Positions 50,292 to 61,429 of a stretch of DNA of 64,000 nucleotides are shown here, in pieces. The notes below the pieces were generated by a model, which made no database searches, was not told the origin of the DNA, and saw only the letters and a list, made by a program, of their open reading frames with translations. The stretch is from contig JAFEKR010000005.1 in the NCBI GenBank assembly GCA_019022495.1, positions 806,001-870,000 of the forward strand, written 5' to 3'. This stretch comes from Epichloe hybrida. Taxonomy: Eukaryota > Ascomycota > Sordariomycetes > Hypocreales > Clavicipitaceae. Both the position numbers and the translations under genes were made by a program. Each line of letters begins with the position of its first letter. Positions within the stretch are counted from its first letter, which is position 1.

Positions 50292-50598
50292 TGTTAGATT
50301 CACAGGGTATTGAATTCAATGTAATACAGTCGTGAGCCCAAAGAATAGTATCGTCATTGATTATCTATTCTAGGCTGCGTTGTTTGTTATCATAATTAAT
50401 TAAGTTGTAGGAAAAGAGAGGTAAAAAGCTAGAAGTTACAATACATGAAGGGAAAAGGGGTTGCGCGTTTATATCCCCACATTTCCTAGCTAATTAACGT
50501 GCTAGGTTATAGGTTACGTATAGGGTCTACGCGCGGCCTAAGCTTCTGCTAGGTAATTGCGGCTACAACGCGCAATTAATATCACCTTTGTTCTAACA
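50292..50598 (-). repeat. Copia A2 3' LTR (left)
   Basis: 307 bp, TGTTAGATTC...TTCTAACA. The outer start is better preserved than in the right LTR. Confidence 0.93.
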
Positions 50599-53462
50599 CT
50601 AGAACTTCTCTCTTTTAATATAATTGTTAATACATAATATTAATCGCAGAAATAAAAAAGAAAGATAGATTAAGAATATAATTAACAGGGGATGTAAGGA
50701 AAAGAACTCATAGCTTATCTAGGCGTATAGTTACTAATAAAAAGGAAATAATAATCTCGCTCAGCCTATAAGCTTATATAAGGATAAGTAAGTCCTTCTA
50801 AATCCCTTCTTTTCCTTAAAATAATATATATACCACACCTTAGCGTATATATAATGTCTTCCTTCTCCTTAGTAACACCTTTATTCTCTTACACACCGCT
50901 ATTAATTTCTATAGTCCACTAGGAGGGCCTAGTAGGCTAGCGTAGTTGTGGCTGCTAGGGATATTAACTATAAGGGCGTAGATCCCTTGTGTATTACTAT
51001 CCTATCCCTATGGCTATCCTCCTAGAGAATTACCTTTTTCTCTTACTATATGTGTGTTACGCGTAAGTAACCTATCCCTCTATCTAGATAATTATCTAGT
51101 TAGTTAAGATAAAGCTCTTAAGGGCCTTATTAGGTAATGCCTTTATAAAGGCATTAGCTAGGTTATTCTCTCTGTTAATCTATTAGATCTTATAGAGTTC
51201 TTAGTGTTTATATAACTATTAAAAGGCTATAATATTAATTATTAGGCATTTCTCCTTTATTATACTAAGCTTAATAAGGCACTTATATAAGGAGTATAAA
51301 TCTATGTATGTAATAACCAGGATCTTTAGGAGCTTTAGTTAGTTAGTAACTAAGTTTAGGGTGGTTATAATTACGTAAGCTATATTAACACTAGCTACTA
51401 TACTATAGACTTCTAAGGCAAGCACGCTTTGCGTGACTCTCTTACTCTTTATTAAGCTAAAGTGTATAATATTACCTTTAATTATAAACTTACTATTAGT
51501 GTAGTCTTTGTTCGCTAGGATAAGTATATATCCTAGTTATAAGGATAGGTCCTAGTTATTAGCAAAGGATTTATTTACAAAGGCAAAGAGCTTTATTTTC
51601 TTAAGGTTAATTAGGATAAACATTAGACCTCTCTCTAGGTGATTTATCTACTACTTTAGGCGGTAATTAAGGGCTTTCACGTCCTCTAGGGTTAGCTTCT
51701 AGTGTTATGTAGTAATAGATAGGTTAAAGCAAGCCTCTAGTTAGTAGATCGAGGTAATGTAAGTGCCTCGGGCCCTCTGCTTAACGTATTTACGCTTTAA
51801 GTTAGTTATTAGAACTAACTTTAACTTATTACTTTACCCTTTTTACTAGATCTTAATAGTATTATTCTCTAGTAAGATAATACCACTATTAAACGTAAGA
51901 GAGTAGTCCTAAGTTAGGAATTACTTTAGCTTTATATTAAAGCTTACTATAGTAAGCTAGGTCTTTTCCTTCTTAGAGAACTTCTTATCTAAGAGGCTAA
52001 TTATGTTATTAGTTTATATTCTAATGTAAGTAAAGTTAGGGCTTTCCTTTATAGTTATAAGTAAGCAGGGATTGTATGTAAAGGTTTCTATCTAGAGGTT
52101 CTCTCTATAATACTTATAATATATAACCTACTAGTGTGTTCCTGCCTCTATAAGCCTGTAGAGGGGTTTTATAACCCTTAAGATTATACTAGGCAGGTAG
52201 AGATGCCGTATCTAAATTAGCAAGCGCGCTAGGATTAGCCGCTCTAGTAATGTATGGGCCTGTATATAAGCCTAATAGATATCTCTTAGCTAGATAAGGA
52301 ATTTCCTTAATCTTACTAATAGGGCTATCGCAAGGATAAGACATTAGCTCGCGCGTTAAATCGTTAGGGCCTATGTGAGAATAGCCTATTTCCCTTTATC
52401 CTCATACCCTTAGATCACAAGGCATGACTTTTTATAGGGTTCTGTTATCTTGCCCTTAATCTTATTAATAATCTAGGAATTAAAGATTTAAATTCTACTA
52501 TGTTTTTCCTTATTAAATATAATAAATTTAAATATACCTTACTTAATTAGGGTATTAATTTCTGCTTTTGTTAATAGCTTAAAAGGTTTGCTAGGGGTCT
52601 TAATAACTCCTTTCTTATATAACTTAATTATAAGAGCTAGGTTACTATATTCTTTTACTAATAGGAAGGTATTAGCACCTTAAGGTATTATAGGAGGGTT
52701 CTTCTATAGCTTTCTACGTCCTTACTTTAGTAGTATTAGTAGCACTATATTCTTATTACAAGCCTCTTACCCTTTTTCTCCTTTCTTTTTACTAGGCTTT
52801 GCTATTTTCTCTGCACTAGGGTTATTATAGTAGGGCTTAATAGATATTAATCTAAAGGTCTTTAGGCCTCTAGGTATATTAAGTATATAGCTTTCTCTAG
52901 TAATTACTAGTAGCTTATATAGACTTGCCTATCCCTTACTTTCTTACTAGACCTTAACCTTTAATCTAAGTAGTAGGCTAAGGGTCTTTAAGGTATTTAG
53001 GCTATTATGTTTAGTAAGGGCCTTATTAACCTTCTGGATAGTATAAAGTCTCTTAATTTCTTTAGTAGCTTTTTATACTATAATTACATGCTATGTGATA
53101 TTAGGTGATAGTAAGGACTTATTTATTATACGTAGGTAGGCTCTAAAGATAAGGAGGGTTAGGATAAGGCTATTAGGGCCTATAGTGTTATTTAGGGCCT
53201 TAATTACTATTTAAAGGGTAATAGGTTCTGGCGTTATAGGGTATTTATGTCTAATTATATTATAGGCTCTTTAGAGTGGCTTATAATACCTTTTAACCTT
53301 CCTTATACTATAGTATGCCTTAATAGGGACTTCCTTAATTAAAATTAACATTAAAGCTATGAATTATCTAAATTTATTACTATAGAAGTTTATTCTAGTG
53401 TCTGTAATAATAAAGTCTAGGGGGCCTAGGTAAGTATTAATCTAGTATATTTAGAGGGCTTC

Positions 53463-53645
53463 CTAGGTTGTTTTTGTAGAGATGTTATTAAGGGATTTTA
53501 CTATGTTAAACGCTATAGCTATATTTATAGCGTGGAGTATAGGGCGGTTACTATCTAGGTAGAAGATATTTACTATTACTTTATAATTAAAGCTATACTT
53601 ATCCTTAAGGGTAAACTTAAAGTAATTAGGGCTATTTACGTGCAT
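53463..53645 (-). pseudogene. Copia A2 integrase core fragment
   Basis: 60 codons, homologous to 4149-4331 in A1, with FKFTLKDKYSFNY and NRPILHAINIA segments. The Asp that follows in A1 (TID) is Asn here (AIN), a G-to-A change. Confidence 0.75.
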
Positions 53646-56600
53646 TTAGCATTAGTAGTAGATTCTTGTTAGCTCCCTAATAGCTTTAATATTAATATTA
53701 TACCCTAATCTATAAAGAACCTTATATAGACGTTAGATTAATGGATATCTAAAGCGGCAATGTAATTACTATAGCTTGCCTTCTATAAGGTAGCTCTAAG
53801 TAACTACTTCTTCTTTTTATATAAGAAGCATCTAGGCGTGGCCCTATTTACATATAATAGGGACTTTAATATTTCCTTATTATAGCGTGTTCTTAGAGAT
53901 ATTAAAATTAATCTTTAGATAGTCTATATTATTAAGGGATAAAAGAAATAGAGTGTTTATAGGGATAACCTAAAAGAGGATGTTTCCGAAGGGAGTAGGC
54001 ATAATAGCCGCTCTAAGCGTAATAATTAGGTCTCCTACGCTAAATCTAACTAATACCTTCTTCTCTATTAATTCATTAAGCTGTAATATAGGTATCTAAT
54101 ATTATAAAGCAAGAAATTAAGGGTGCCCTACTGTAAAGAACTTTGCGGCTCCTGTGTTAGGCATAATCCCTTAGAATATTGCATAGGAATAGTAATCTTC
54201 TAACATAAACATCACTAGGGCTTTATTTATAAGTTCCTGCTAAAAGGGGTCTTCTTTACTTAGACTATAATAAGCTGCTTACCTTATTAGGAATTAAACC
54301 ATTCTTTCGCTATTAATCTAGGTTTCGTAAGTAAAGAAGCTTATAGGTACTAGCCTGTCTATATTATTAGGGCTATTATTAAATCTAATGCTTTTTATAT
54401 ACTAAGCGATTTTATTATTAATAGGGGGTTAGGACTTATGTTCTCCCTTATACTAAGTAAGAAATAAATAATATAAGTTATTAGTCAAATCCGTAAGGTA
54501 GTAATTCTTAAAGCGTTAAAACGCCTTCTTATAGTCCTCTTTAGGGTGCTTAGATAACTAGTATCCTTCCTTACTATATATATAGCACTTCTTTATATAG
54601 GGAGTACCTTCTCTTCCTTATGGTTTTAAGGGGTATTAGGTCTCTTTTCTAGTCCTATTATATCTTTAGTTAGTCTAGAATTACTCTAGGGTTATAGTTT
54701 TAGTTAGGAACTATTAATGGTTTTTCTTCTCTTTCTTAATAAGATAAAGGGTTATTCTAATTTGTTTATAGAACTCTTGTAGTCTATCTAGCGAATCTAT
54801 AATTACTCCTTTACACTCTAGAATACTATAATAGGCTCTAATAAGTTAATTCTAGAGTGCCCTTTTAGTTTAGCTTACTTTAGGCACTGCTTGTTATAAG
54901 ATAGCTAGTCTTTCTATAAGTTTATTAAAGTATTTAATTATTAACTTACTTAGGTTATTATTTACTATTCCTTACAAGGAAGTGTTATTTTACTCTAGTA
55001 AATATCTTTACTATATATCCTTGGTTTTAAATTATTCTCTTATATAGCTAATAAGCGTAAGGAGATCTTGTGGTTATCTAGGTTTAGAGAGGTGGTCTAT
55101 ATAGTATTATAGTGCTTTACCTTTAAGTATAACCTTAAAAGTATAACTAGCTTATTTAGGCTAGATATTAAGTAACTTATACTTTCTATAGAATATTTAA
55201 AGCTTTAATTTAAGGATATTATAGTTATTAGCGCTATAGAGTTATTCTTTAGGGTATACCTTAGATAAGTTAATAATTTACTTTAGTAAAGGTCTCTAGG
55301 TCTATAGGGGTTCTCTAGGTATTTCCCTTTGTATTTATAGAAGGGGTAGTAAGGTCTTTAGGAAGTAAGAGAGTAGCTTTATAGGTAGTACCCTTAGGGC
55401 TTATTATTCCCTCTAATCCTTCTCTTCCTTATATTAGGAAGGAGGAATTATAGCTCTTTAAGCTATACTAATAGGGGCACTACTAGCCCTAGATAGTATA
55501 GGTTGCCTCTATTAGTAACTCTCCTACTTAGGGGTATTATTAGTAGTATTACTAGGGTGATACTACTAACTTGCCTCTAGTAAAGGTATAAGTAGGGGAG
55601 TTACCTGTGGATGCTTGTGAATAGTATCCTTAGGCAGTCTTAACTCTAGGTTAATTAACTTTCCTAGGGGAGATTAACTAGGCCTTCCTAGAGGGGATTA
55701 ACTTAGTCTTCCTAGGGGAGTCTAGCTTGTTAATCCTTTTAATAGTAATTATACTAATAACTAGGGTGATAGGGTAGGTTACCTAGTTCTAATATTACTA
55801 TTATCTAGTAGATTATAGAAGAACTCCTTATTCTATAGGTTCTTTTAGAAGCCTATATACTTCTTCCTAGCCTTTTTAATTTCTTTAAGAGTCTAAAATC
55901 TAAATTCTTCTTAGTTTACTACTTCTTTAAGGTTATTTACTATCTTAATACCTCTTCTAATAGTTATGTATACTTTATTATAAAGAAGATAGTCTTAAAG
56001 TCTGTTTTATAAAAGGTCTCTTCCTTCTGTGAACTTATTCCTTAACTATTTGTAGAAGTTATTGCTAAATTTAGAGAATAGTGTTCTTCTAAATAACCCT
56101 TACTCCTTATATTATTCGGTCTTTATAAGGATATAAAGGCTAATTTCCTTAGGTATTATTATCTCTTTATATTTAAAACTTCCTATTTATTAAAGTAGTT
56201 CTTCTATAATATATTATTAAAGCCTTATAAAGATGTAGGGGTATAGGTTAGTGTAAATAGGGGTTTTTCCTTTATTAGGGTATTTATTATTATCCCTTGT
56301 TTTAATGCCTTCTATAGTATTATTATAGCTATTAGTCTTACTAGGAACTCTGAATTAACTAGAGGTCCTAGATGGTTTAGCTATATTTAATATTCTAATT
56401 AATTAAGGGAGGCAGATCTTATAATGTAAGAAGAAAAGGGGTATAACTATGATTATATAATATATTTTGGATGTAAAGGATTATAAGGTAAGGTAGTTAA
56501 CTTTAAATACATAATAGAACGCATAACAAAGAAAGACAAGGGGATAGCTTAGCTACTAGCGTTAAACCTTTCTTTATTATTTCGGAGTCTATATAGATAT

Positions 56601-56787
56601 AGATATTAATACTAAAGTAAGAAGAGAGCTATATTATACCTTTCTATTAGTATAACTTATTATTAAACGTAGCCCTCCTATTTTATAGGGCAAGTTATTA
56701 TTAGATAAGCTACCTCTTCTAATTAACCTTACTAATCTATAGTATTTAAAGACTGCGTGGTTATCTATAAAGGTAACTACTAATTAG

Positions 56788-57094
56788 TGTTAGATTCATA
56801 GGGTATTAAATTCAATATAATACAGTTATGAGCCTGAAGAATAGTATTATTATTAATTATCTATTCTAGGCTGCGTTATCTGTTATTATAATTAATTAAG
56901 TTATAGGAAAAGAGAGGTAAAAAGCTAGAAGTTATGATATATAAAGGGAAAAGGGGTTACGCGTTTGTGTCCCTATATTTCCTAGCTAATTAACGTGCTA
57001 GGTTATAGGTTACGTGTGGGGTCCGCGCGCGGCCCGAGCTTCTGCTAGGTAATTGCGGCTGCGACGCGCGATTGATATCACCTTTGTTCCAACA
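56788..57094 (-). repeat. Copia A2 5' LTR (right)
   Basis: 307 bp. The inner start is mutated; the outer end is very G/C-rich and ends TTCCAACA. The primer-side 13-mer is at 56775-56787 on the minus strand. Confidence 0.93.
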
Positions 57095-57099
57095 CAAGG

Positions 57100-58560
57100 C
57101 GTATTCAAATTTATTAAGTATAATAAAAGAGAGCATAGTAAAACTTAAATTTTTAATTCCTATATTATTAATAAGGTAAAGGGTAAGATAACAGATTCGT
57201 ACAAGAAGTTAAGGCTCGTAATCTAAGGCTATAGTAATAAAGAGAAGCTAGTAATCCTTACATAAGCTCTAATAATCTAATGAGCTAGCTAGCGATTAAT
57301 CCTTGCGATAATACCTGCGTTATTATTACTAGGCCTTATCCTCTAGCTTTATAACATTACACAGGCCTATATATAAGCACAAACGCTTCTTAGTTATATA
57401 ATCCTAGCCTAAATCCCTATCCAAATCCATTACCTATACCCCATAGGTATAATAATATAAGTAATCAAGCCTCTATATAGTATTATAGAAGCTAGCACCT
57501 ACTAGTAGGTAACGTATTATTATTACTATAGAGAAATACTCTAGATAATAACCTTTATATTTAACTTATGCTTGCTTATAATAATAAAGGAAAACCTAAC
57601 CTTTATGTGTATAAGGATGTAAACTAATAATATAATTAGACTATCTAACCACAAGTTCTCTTAATAAGAGAAAGATTAATTAAAAGCTACTTCTTTTACT
57701 ACTAAACTAAAGTAAATCCTTTCTACAGGGAACTTACTAACCTTTAATAGTGGCATTATTACTCTTAAAAATAATATAATTACACTAAGGCAGAAAGGCT
57801 AGAGTAAAAAGCTTTAATTAATCCTACTAACTAATTTAAAACAGGCATACATAGAATAACAAGCTTAAGGCACATACATTACCTTAATCTACTAGCCTAA
57901 AGCCTATTTTAACCTCTCTATTACTACATAATACTAAGACCTATTATCCTAAGATATAAAGAGCCTAAATTAATAAATTTAATAGCAAATTAACAATCTA
58001 AACTAAGGATTAAGGTTTATACTATTTAATCTTAAGAAGGCAAAACTTTTTGTATTTATAGATAGATTATTTACTAATAACTAAGACCTTACTTCTTAAC
58101 TAGGCTACGTGCTTATCCTAGCTAGTAAAGTCTAAAAAGAAGGCACCTTTATAATCTAAGGTAACATTATACACTATAGCTTTACTAAGAGTAAGAGAGT
58201 CACAAGAAGTGTGCTTACCTCTAAGATTTATAGCATAGTTACTAGTGCTAATATAGCTTATGTAATCTTAATAACACTTAGGTTAATTACACACTAATTA
58301 AACCTCCCTATAATTCCTATCATTATCTATACTAATTTATACTCTTTATATAAATACCTTATTAAGCTTAGTACTATAAAAGAGAAGCGCCTTATAATTA
58401 ATATTATAGCTCTTTATTAATCATATAAGCAACAAGAGATCTGCGAGATTAGATAGATTAATAGGAATAATAACCTTACTAATATATTTACAAAGGTATT
58501 ACTAAATAAGGTATTTAAGAGGTTTATTACAAGCAATAAAGTAACTATTAGGATAAAAGG
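57100..58560 (+). pseudogene. Copia F reverse transcriptase and RNase H remnant
   Basis: Continuation of pol after A2. The RT catalytic region at 57617-57631 reads M-stop-T-N-N where fungal Copia elements have QTDD: CAA became TAA and both Asp codons became AAT. RNase H follows at about 58040-58270 with KLFVFIDRLFTNN and TKSKRVTRSVLTSKIYSIV segments. Dead by several independent lesions. Confidence 0.8.
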
Positions 58561-58799
58561 GTAGGTTATGTAATTATAGCTCTTATGTTAATCTAACAAG
58601 ATTAAAGGTATTAAGATTAGGCTTACTTATCCTTACACAAGCTTATAGATTAAATATTATCTTTTATTACGCCCCTTTCCCTACTCTTTTCTTATAATAT
58701 TATCTATAATTATTTAATCTTACTTATTTTTTAATTCTTTTTTTAATTATCTTATTAATATTATATGTTAATAGTTATATTAAAAGAGAGAGTTTCTAG

Positions 58800-59095
58800 T
58801 GTTAAAATAAGCATAATATTAACAAGGCTACGCGCCTCTGATTAGCTAGGCGCGTTACATCGCAGACCTACATGTCCGGCCTAACCGCGCCGTAATTAGC
58901 ATTAGTATATATAGCCTCTTCGCTAATAACCCTAATTAAGGCCCCTTTTCCTATAATAAATAGTATACTCTCTTTACTTCTATTTAATCCCTCTTTTACT
59001 TATAAAAATAGACTAGAATATATAATAATTACGTGCACTTTAGTCCACCCCGAAAACCCTACGCGTAGGTCAATGGTATCCTGTAGATACTAACA
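58800..59095 (+). repeat. Copia F 3' LTR
   Basis: 296 bp. The inner start is mutated (TGTTAAAATAAGC); the outer end is preserved (GATACTAACA). Followed by the TSD TATAT. Confidence 0.93.
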
Positions 59096-59100
59096 TATAT

Positions 59101-59211
59101 AGTTATAGAGATTATAGAAAATAACTAGCTAGGGGTGGACTCTTATCTTAGCTAGTTAAGTAGCGAGACTATCGTGCGACAGGGATCAATTATGCCCTTA
59201 TAGGTGCAACA
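59101..59211 (-). repeat. Copia E 5' LTR, right part
   Basis: 111 bp completing the LTR begun at 45773. The outer ~70 bp are unmutated and end GTGCAACA. Followed by the TSD GTATG. Confidence 0.92.
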
Positions 59212-59216
59212 GTATG

Positions 59217-60007
59217 TATGTACACATCAGACCACGCACAACCGTTCGAGAAGGTGGCCATGGAGATGATTGGACGATAACAACAAAAATTATGTACATG
59301 TACGCACGTACATACATGTAGCGCCAGATGCTCTGCCCCGCTCACCTTATTGGCGGACCTGAGATGCAATTTTTCAAATTTTCCTGCTCGTGGAGCGCCG
59401 CAAGCGAAATCCGTCTCTGCGCACATACACATACATACATGATACATCCGTGCTTCGCAACATCTTCAGTCATTTTCATCCCAAAGCACCCACTGAGCAT
59501 TGCTTCTTACACACCTACGCCTACGCCTACTCTGTACTCTGACACTTTGGCGCATCATCGCATGTGCCGCCCGCGGCAATAGGATCAACAGCAGGCGACT
59601 GGAAGTCTTTGCGCTTGCTGCACATTGGGGACGTAGAAAGACTTCGATTACGCCATCACGATTTTCTTGGATTCTATTTTCCGGCATCACCTCGCGACGC
59701 CCTGCCGCTTCTTTTCGTCCTCACTCACGCGCATGCGCCGGAGAAGAAACAAGGTGTGAATGTCTCGGATCACCACCCCTGGTTGGTAACCGTTGCCTAG
59801 CTAGGGCTAATAAGTTGGAACACGGAACACACCGATAAGGTAATTGGTGAATGAACCCGACCAACAGGTACATCGCCTTACTTGGACTCCATTCGCAATT
59901 CTGTCCTGGGAGAAACTCCGATCCACGCCACGAGCGGCCTGGAAGCGACACAATCTCGAACACCCAAACACAAGCGAAGGGCTCATTCCGGAAACTGAAA
60001 ACCAACC
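59217..60007 (+). promoter_or_regulatory. 5' flank of the SLC35F-like gene
   Basis: 791 bp of unmutated host DNA between Copia E and the transporter start codon. It has several imperfect GTACAT/ATGTAC palindromes at 59292-59322 and a CCTACG run at 59513-59530. Open frames across 59466-59838 on both strands overlap each other and resemble no protein, so I treat it as promoter and 5' UTR. A TATA box is not evident. Confidence 0.55.
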
Positions 60008-61357
60008 ATGGCTGACGATCACGACCACGACCACGACCGCCAAGAGGACCTCGCCGTCACCATCAAGAATGGCTTCAGTCCCTCGGCGGCCGCCGTGTCC
60101 GGCCCCAGGGACAACAGCAGCAGCGATGGCTCCAACGCCGGCGCCGGCGCCGCCTCCGCGGGTGAGACAAGCCCCGAGACCGCCGAGGCAAGCCGGGGTC
60201 TCTACATACTGGAATCGAAATCGGTCCATTGGTGGAGCTACCTAGCGACTGCGGATTTCTGGATGGTAGTTGCCATCGGGCAGGTTCTGGCTCTGTGTAT
60301 CACGGCCACCAACACCTTCACGACGTTTCTGGACCGGCAGAACTTCAAGGCCCCGGCCTTCCAGACGCTCTTCAACTACGTCTTCCTCGCCGTCATTTAC
60401 AACACCGTCTTTCTCGTCCGCGACGGCCCGCGTGTCTGGGCCCGCGTTGCTTATCGTGACGGCTGGAAGTATTTCATCATGGCCTTCTTGGACGTCGAGG
60501 GAAATTACTTCACCGTCTTGGCTTATCAGTACACAAACATAATGTCCGCGCAGCTGCTGAACTTTTGGTCAATCGTCTGTGTCGTCATCTTCTCATTCCT
60601 CCTCCTCAAGGTTCGCTACAAGTGGACTCAGGTCGTCGGCATCATAGTCTGCTGCGGCGGCATGGGCATCCTCCTGGCATCCGACTACATTGCCCAGCGA
60701 GACAGCGGTCAATCCGTCGGAGAGTCGAAACTAAAGGGTGACATGTTTGGTCTCGTCGGGGCCACGCTCTACGGCACGAGCAACGTCCTGGAGGAGTGGC
60801 TGGTGTCCAAGGCTCCCATGCACCACGTCCTTTCCTTCATGGGCCTGTTCGGCGTCATCATCAACGGCGTCCAGGCCGCCATTTTCGACCGCGCCACCAT
60901 CGCCGGGGCGGCCTGGAGCCCCAGCGTAGGCGGCTACCTGGCCGGCTACACGCTGTGCCTCACCCTCTTCTACACGTTGGCCCCGCTCATCCTGCGCATG
61001 GGAAGCGCCGCCTTCTTCGACATTTCGCTCCTGACGTCCAATTTCTGGGTTGTCATCATCGGCATCCGCGTCTTCGGCCTCAGCATCCACTTCATGTACC
61101 CCATCGCCTTTGTGTGCATCATTACGGGTCTCGTCATCTACTTCCTGTCGGGCAGTGTCCTGGGTGACTCGAAGAAGCCGTGGCTCGGGGAGAACCAGGA
61201 AGATGGCGTGGCTGGAGTTGGTACCGCGAAGCTCAGGGCCATCAATGCCGCACGCCTCGCTCAGGAAGATGTCGAGGACGGAGCCGCTCCCGGGAGCAGC
61301 AACCCGGTGACCAAGTTCAAGACTTTGTTCGGCAACAAGGTACACTGCTCGCCCTGA
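60008..61357 (+). CDS. SLC35F1/F2-type membrane transporter (DUF914 family)
   Basis: A 449-residue drug/metabolite-superfamily transporter. Substrate is unknown here; family members are linked to nucleotide-sugar or small-metabolite transport across internal or plasma membranes. About ten hydrophobic segments are visible, near residues 84-104, 119-137, 153-170, 178-200, 207-226, 245-262, 273-293, 308-328, 334-356 and 362-382. Family-typical stretches are LDVEGNYFTVLAYQYTN (161-177), SAQLLNFW (180-187) and GATLYGTSNVLEEW (251-264). The N-terminal ~65 residues are polar, with a His/Asp run at 4-10 and low-complexity Ser/Ala/Gly; the C-terminal ~65 are cytoplasmic-like. The ATG at 60008 is the first in frame. 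The last residues come after a possible splice donor (AAGGTACAC), so the true C-terminus could differ slightly. Converges on the BTB gene 286 bp away. Confidence 0.92.
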   Translation: MADDHDHDHDRQEDLAVTIKNGFSPSAAAVSGPRDNSSSDGSNAGAGAASAGETSPETAEASRGLYILESKSVHWWSYLATADFWMVVAIGQVLALCITATNTFTTFLDRQNFKAPAFQTLFNYVFLAVIYNTVFLVRDGPRVWARVAYRDGWKYFIMAFLDVEGNYFTVLAYQYTNIMSAQLLNFWSIVCVVIFSFLLLKVRYKWTQVVGIIVCCGGMGILLASDYIAQRDSGQSVGESKLKGDMFGLVGATLYGTSNVLEEWLVSKAPMHHVLSFMGLFGVIINGVQAAIFDRATIAGAAWSPSVGGYLAGYTLCLTLFYTLAPLILRMGSAAFFDISLLTSNFWVVIIGIRVFGLSIHFMYPIAFVCIITGLVIYFLSGSVLGDSKKPWLGENQEDGVAGVGTAKLRAINAARLAQEDVEDGAAPGSSNPVTKFKTLFGNKVHCSP

Positions 61358-61380
61358 ATTATTGTACAAATCTACATAAC

Positions 61381-61392
61381 GGGGGGGGGGGG
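61381..61392. repeat. 12-base poly-G run
   Basis: Uninterrupted G run 23 bp past the SLC35F stop codon. Its length may be uncertain in the assembly. Confidence 0.9.
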
Positions 61393-61429
61393 ATGCCATT
61401 GGCAAGGAAATGAGGGAGACAGGGGGCTA

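Larger units (their letters stand above)
50292..57094 (-). mobile_element. Copia A2: second copy of the A family, nested in Copia F
   Basis: LTRs 50292-50598 and 56788-57094 (307 bp), same family as A1. The TSD CAAGG is exact at 50287-50291 and 57095-57099. Length 6803 bp. Minus orientation, opposite to its host Copia F. An integrase fragment remains at 53463-53645. It is collinear with A1 throughout, with transition differences and a few small indels. Confidence 0.93.
45914..59095 (+). mobile_element. Copia F: RIP-inactivated Copia element in the right LTR of Copia E
   Basis: LTRs 45914-46209 and 58800-59095 (296 bp), TGTTGGAACAAGC...ACTAACA. The TSD TATAT is exact at 45909-45913 and 59096-59100. 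The net length without nested A2 is 6374 bp. Plus orientation: ordered remnants of zinc knuckle (about 48225-48285), protease (48650), integrase (49140-49640), reverse transcriptase (57100-57660) and RNase H (58040-58270). This protease-integrase-RT-RNase H order identifies Copia. Confidence 0.93.
16705..59211 (-). mobile_element. Copia E: outermost element of the nest, interrupted by five insertions
   Basis: Left LTR 16705-16956; right LTR split into 45773-45913 and 59101-59211 (141 + 111 = 252 bp, equal to the left). The TSD GTATG is exact at 16700-16704 and 59212-59216. Its own sequence is 16705-18077, 31613-32240, 35899-36384, 36742-38273, 44552-45913 and 59101-59211. Net length is about 5.49 kb against 5429 bp for related Copia D, and the pieces follow D's order. 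Minus orientation: PPT-like CCTAGGGGGG beside the left LTR and the primer site left of 45773. It is the oldest insertion of this nest, because all others lie within it. Confidence 0.92.

Noticed and set aside
16705..59211. Centromere
   Set aside because: A long AT-rich transposon nest could be pericentromeric, but the unmutated host remnants and the reconstructed 1-kb intergenic gap point to insertions in ordinary genic DNA.
59466..59838. Small genes upstream of the transporter
   Set aside because: Several mutually overlapping frames on both strands, Arg/Ser-rich and without recognisable domains; more likely promoter and 5' UTR.
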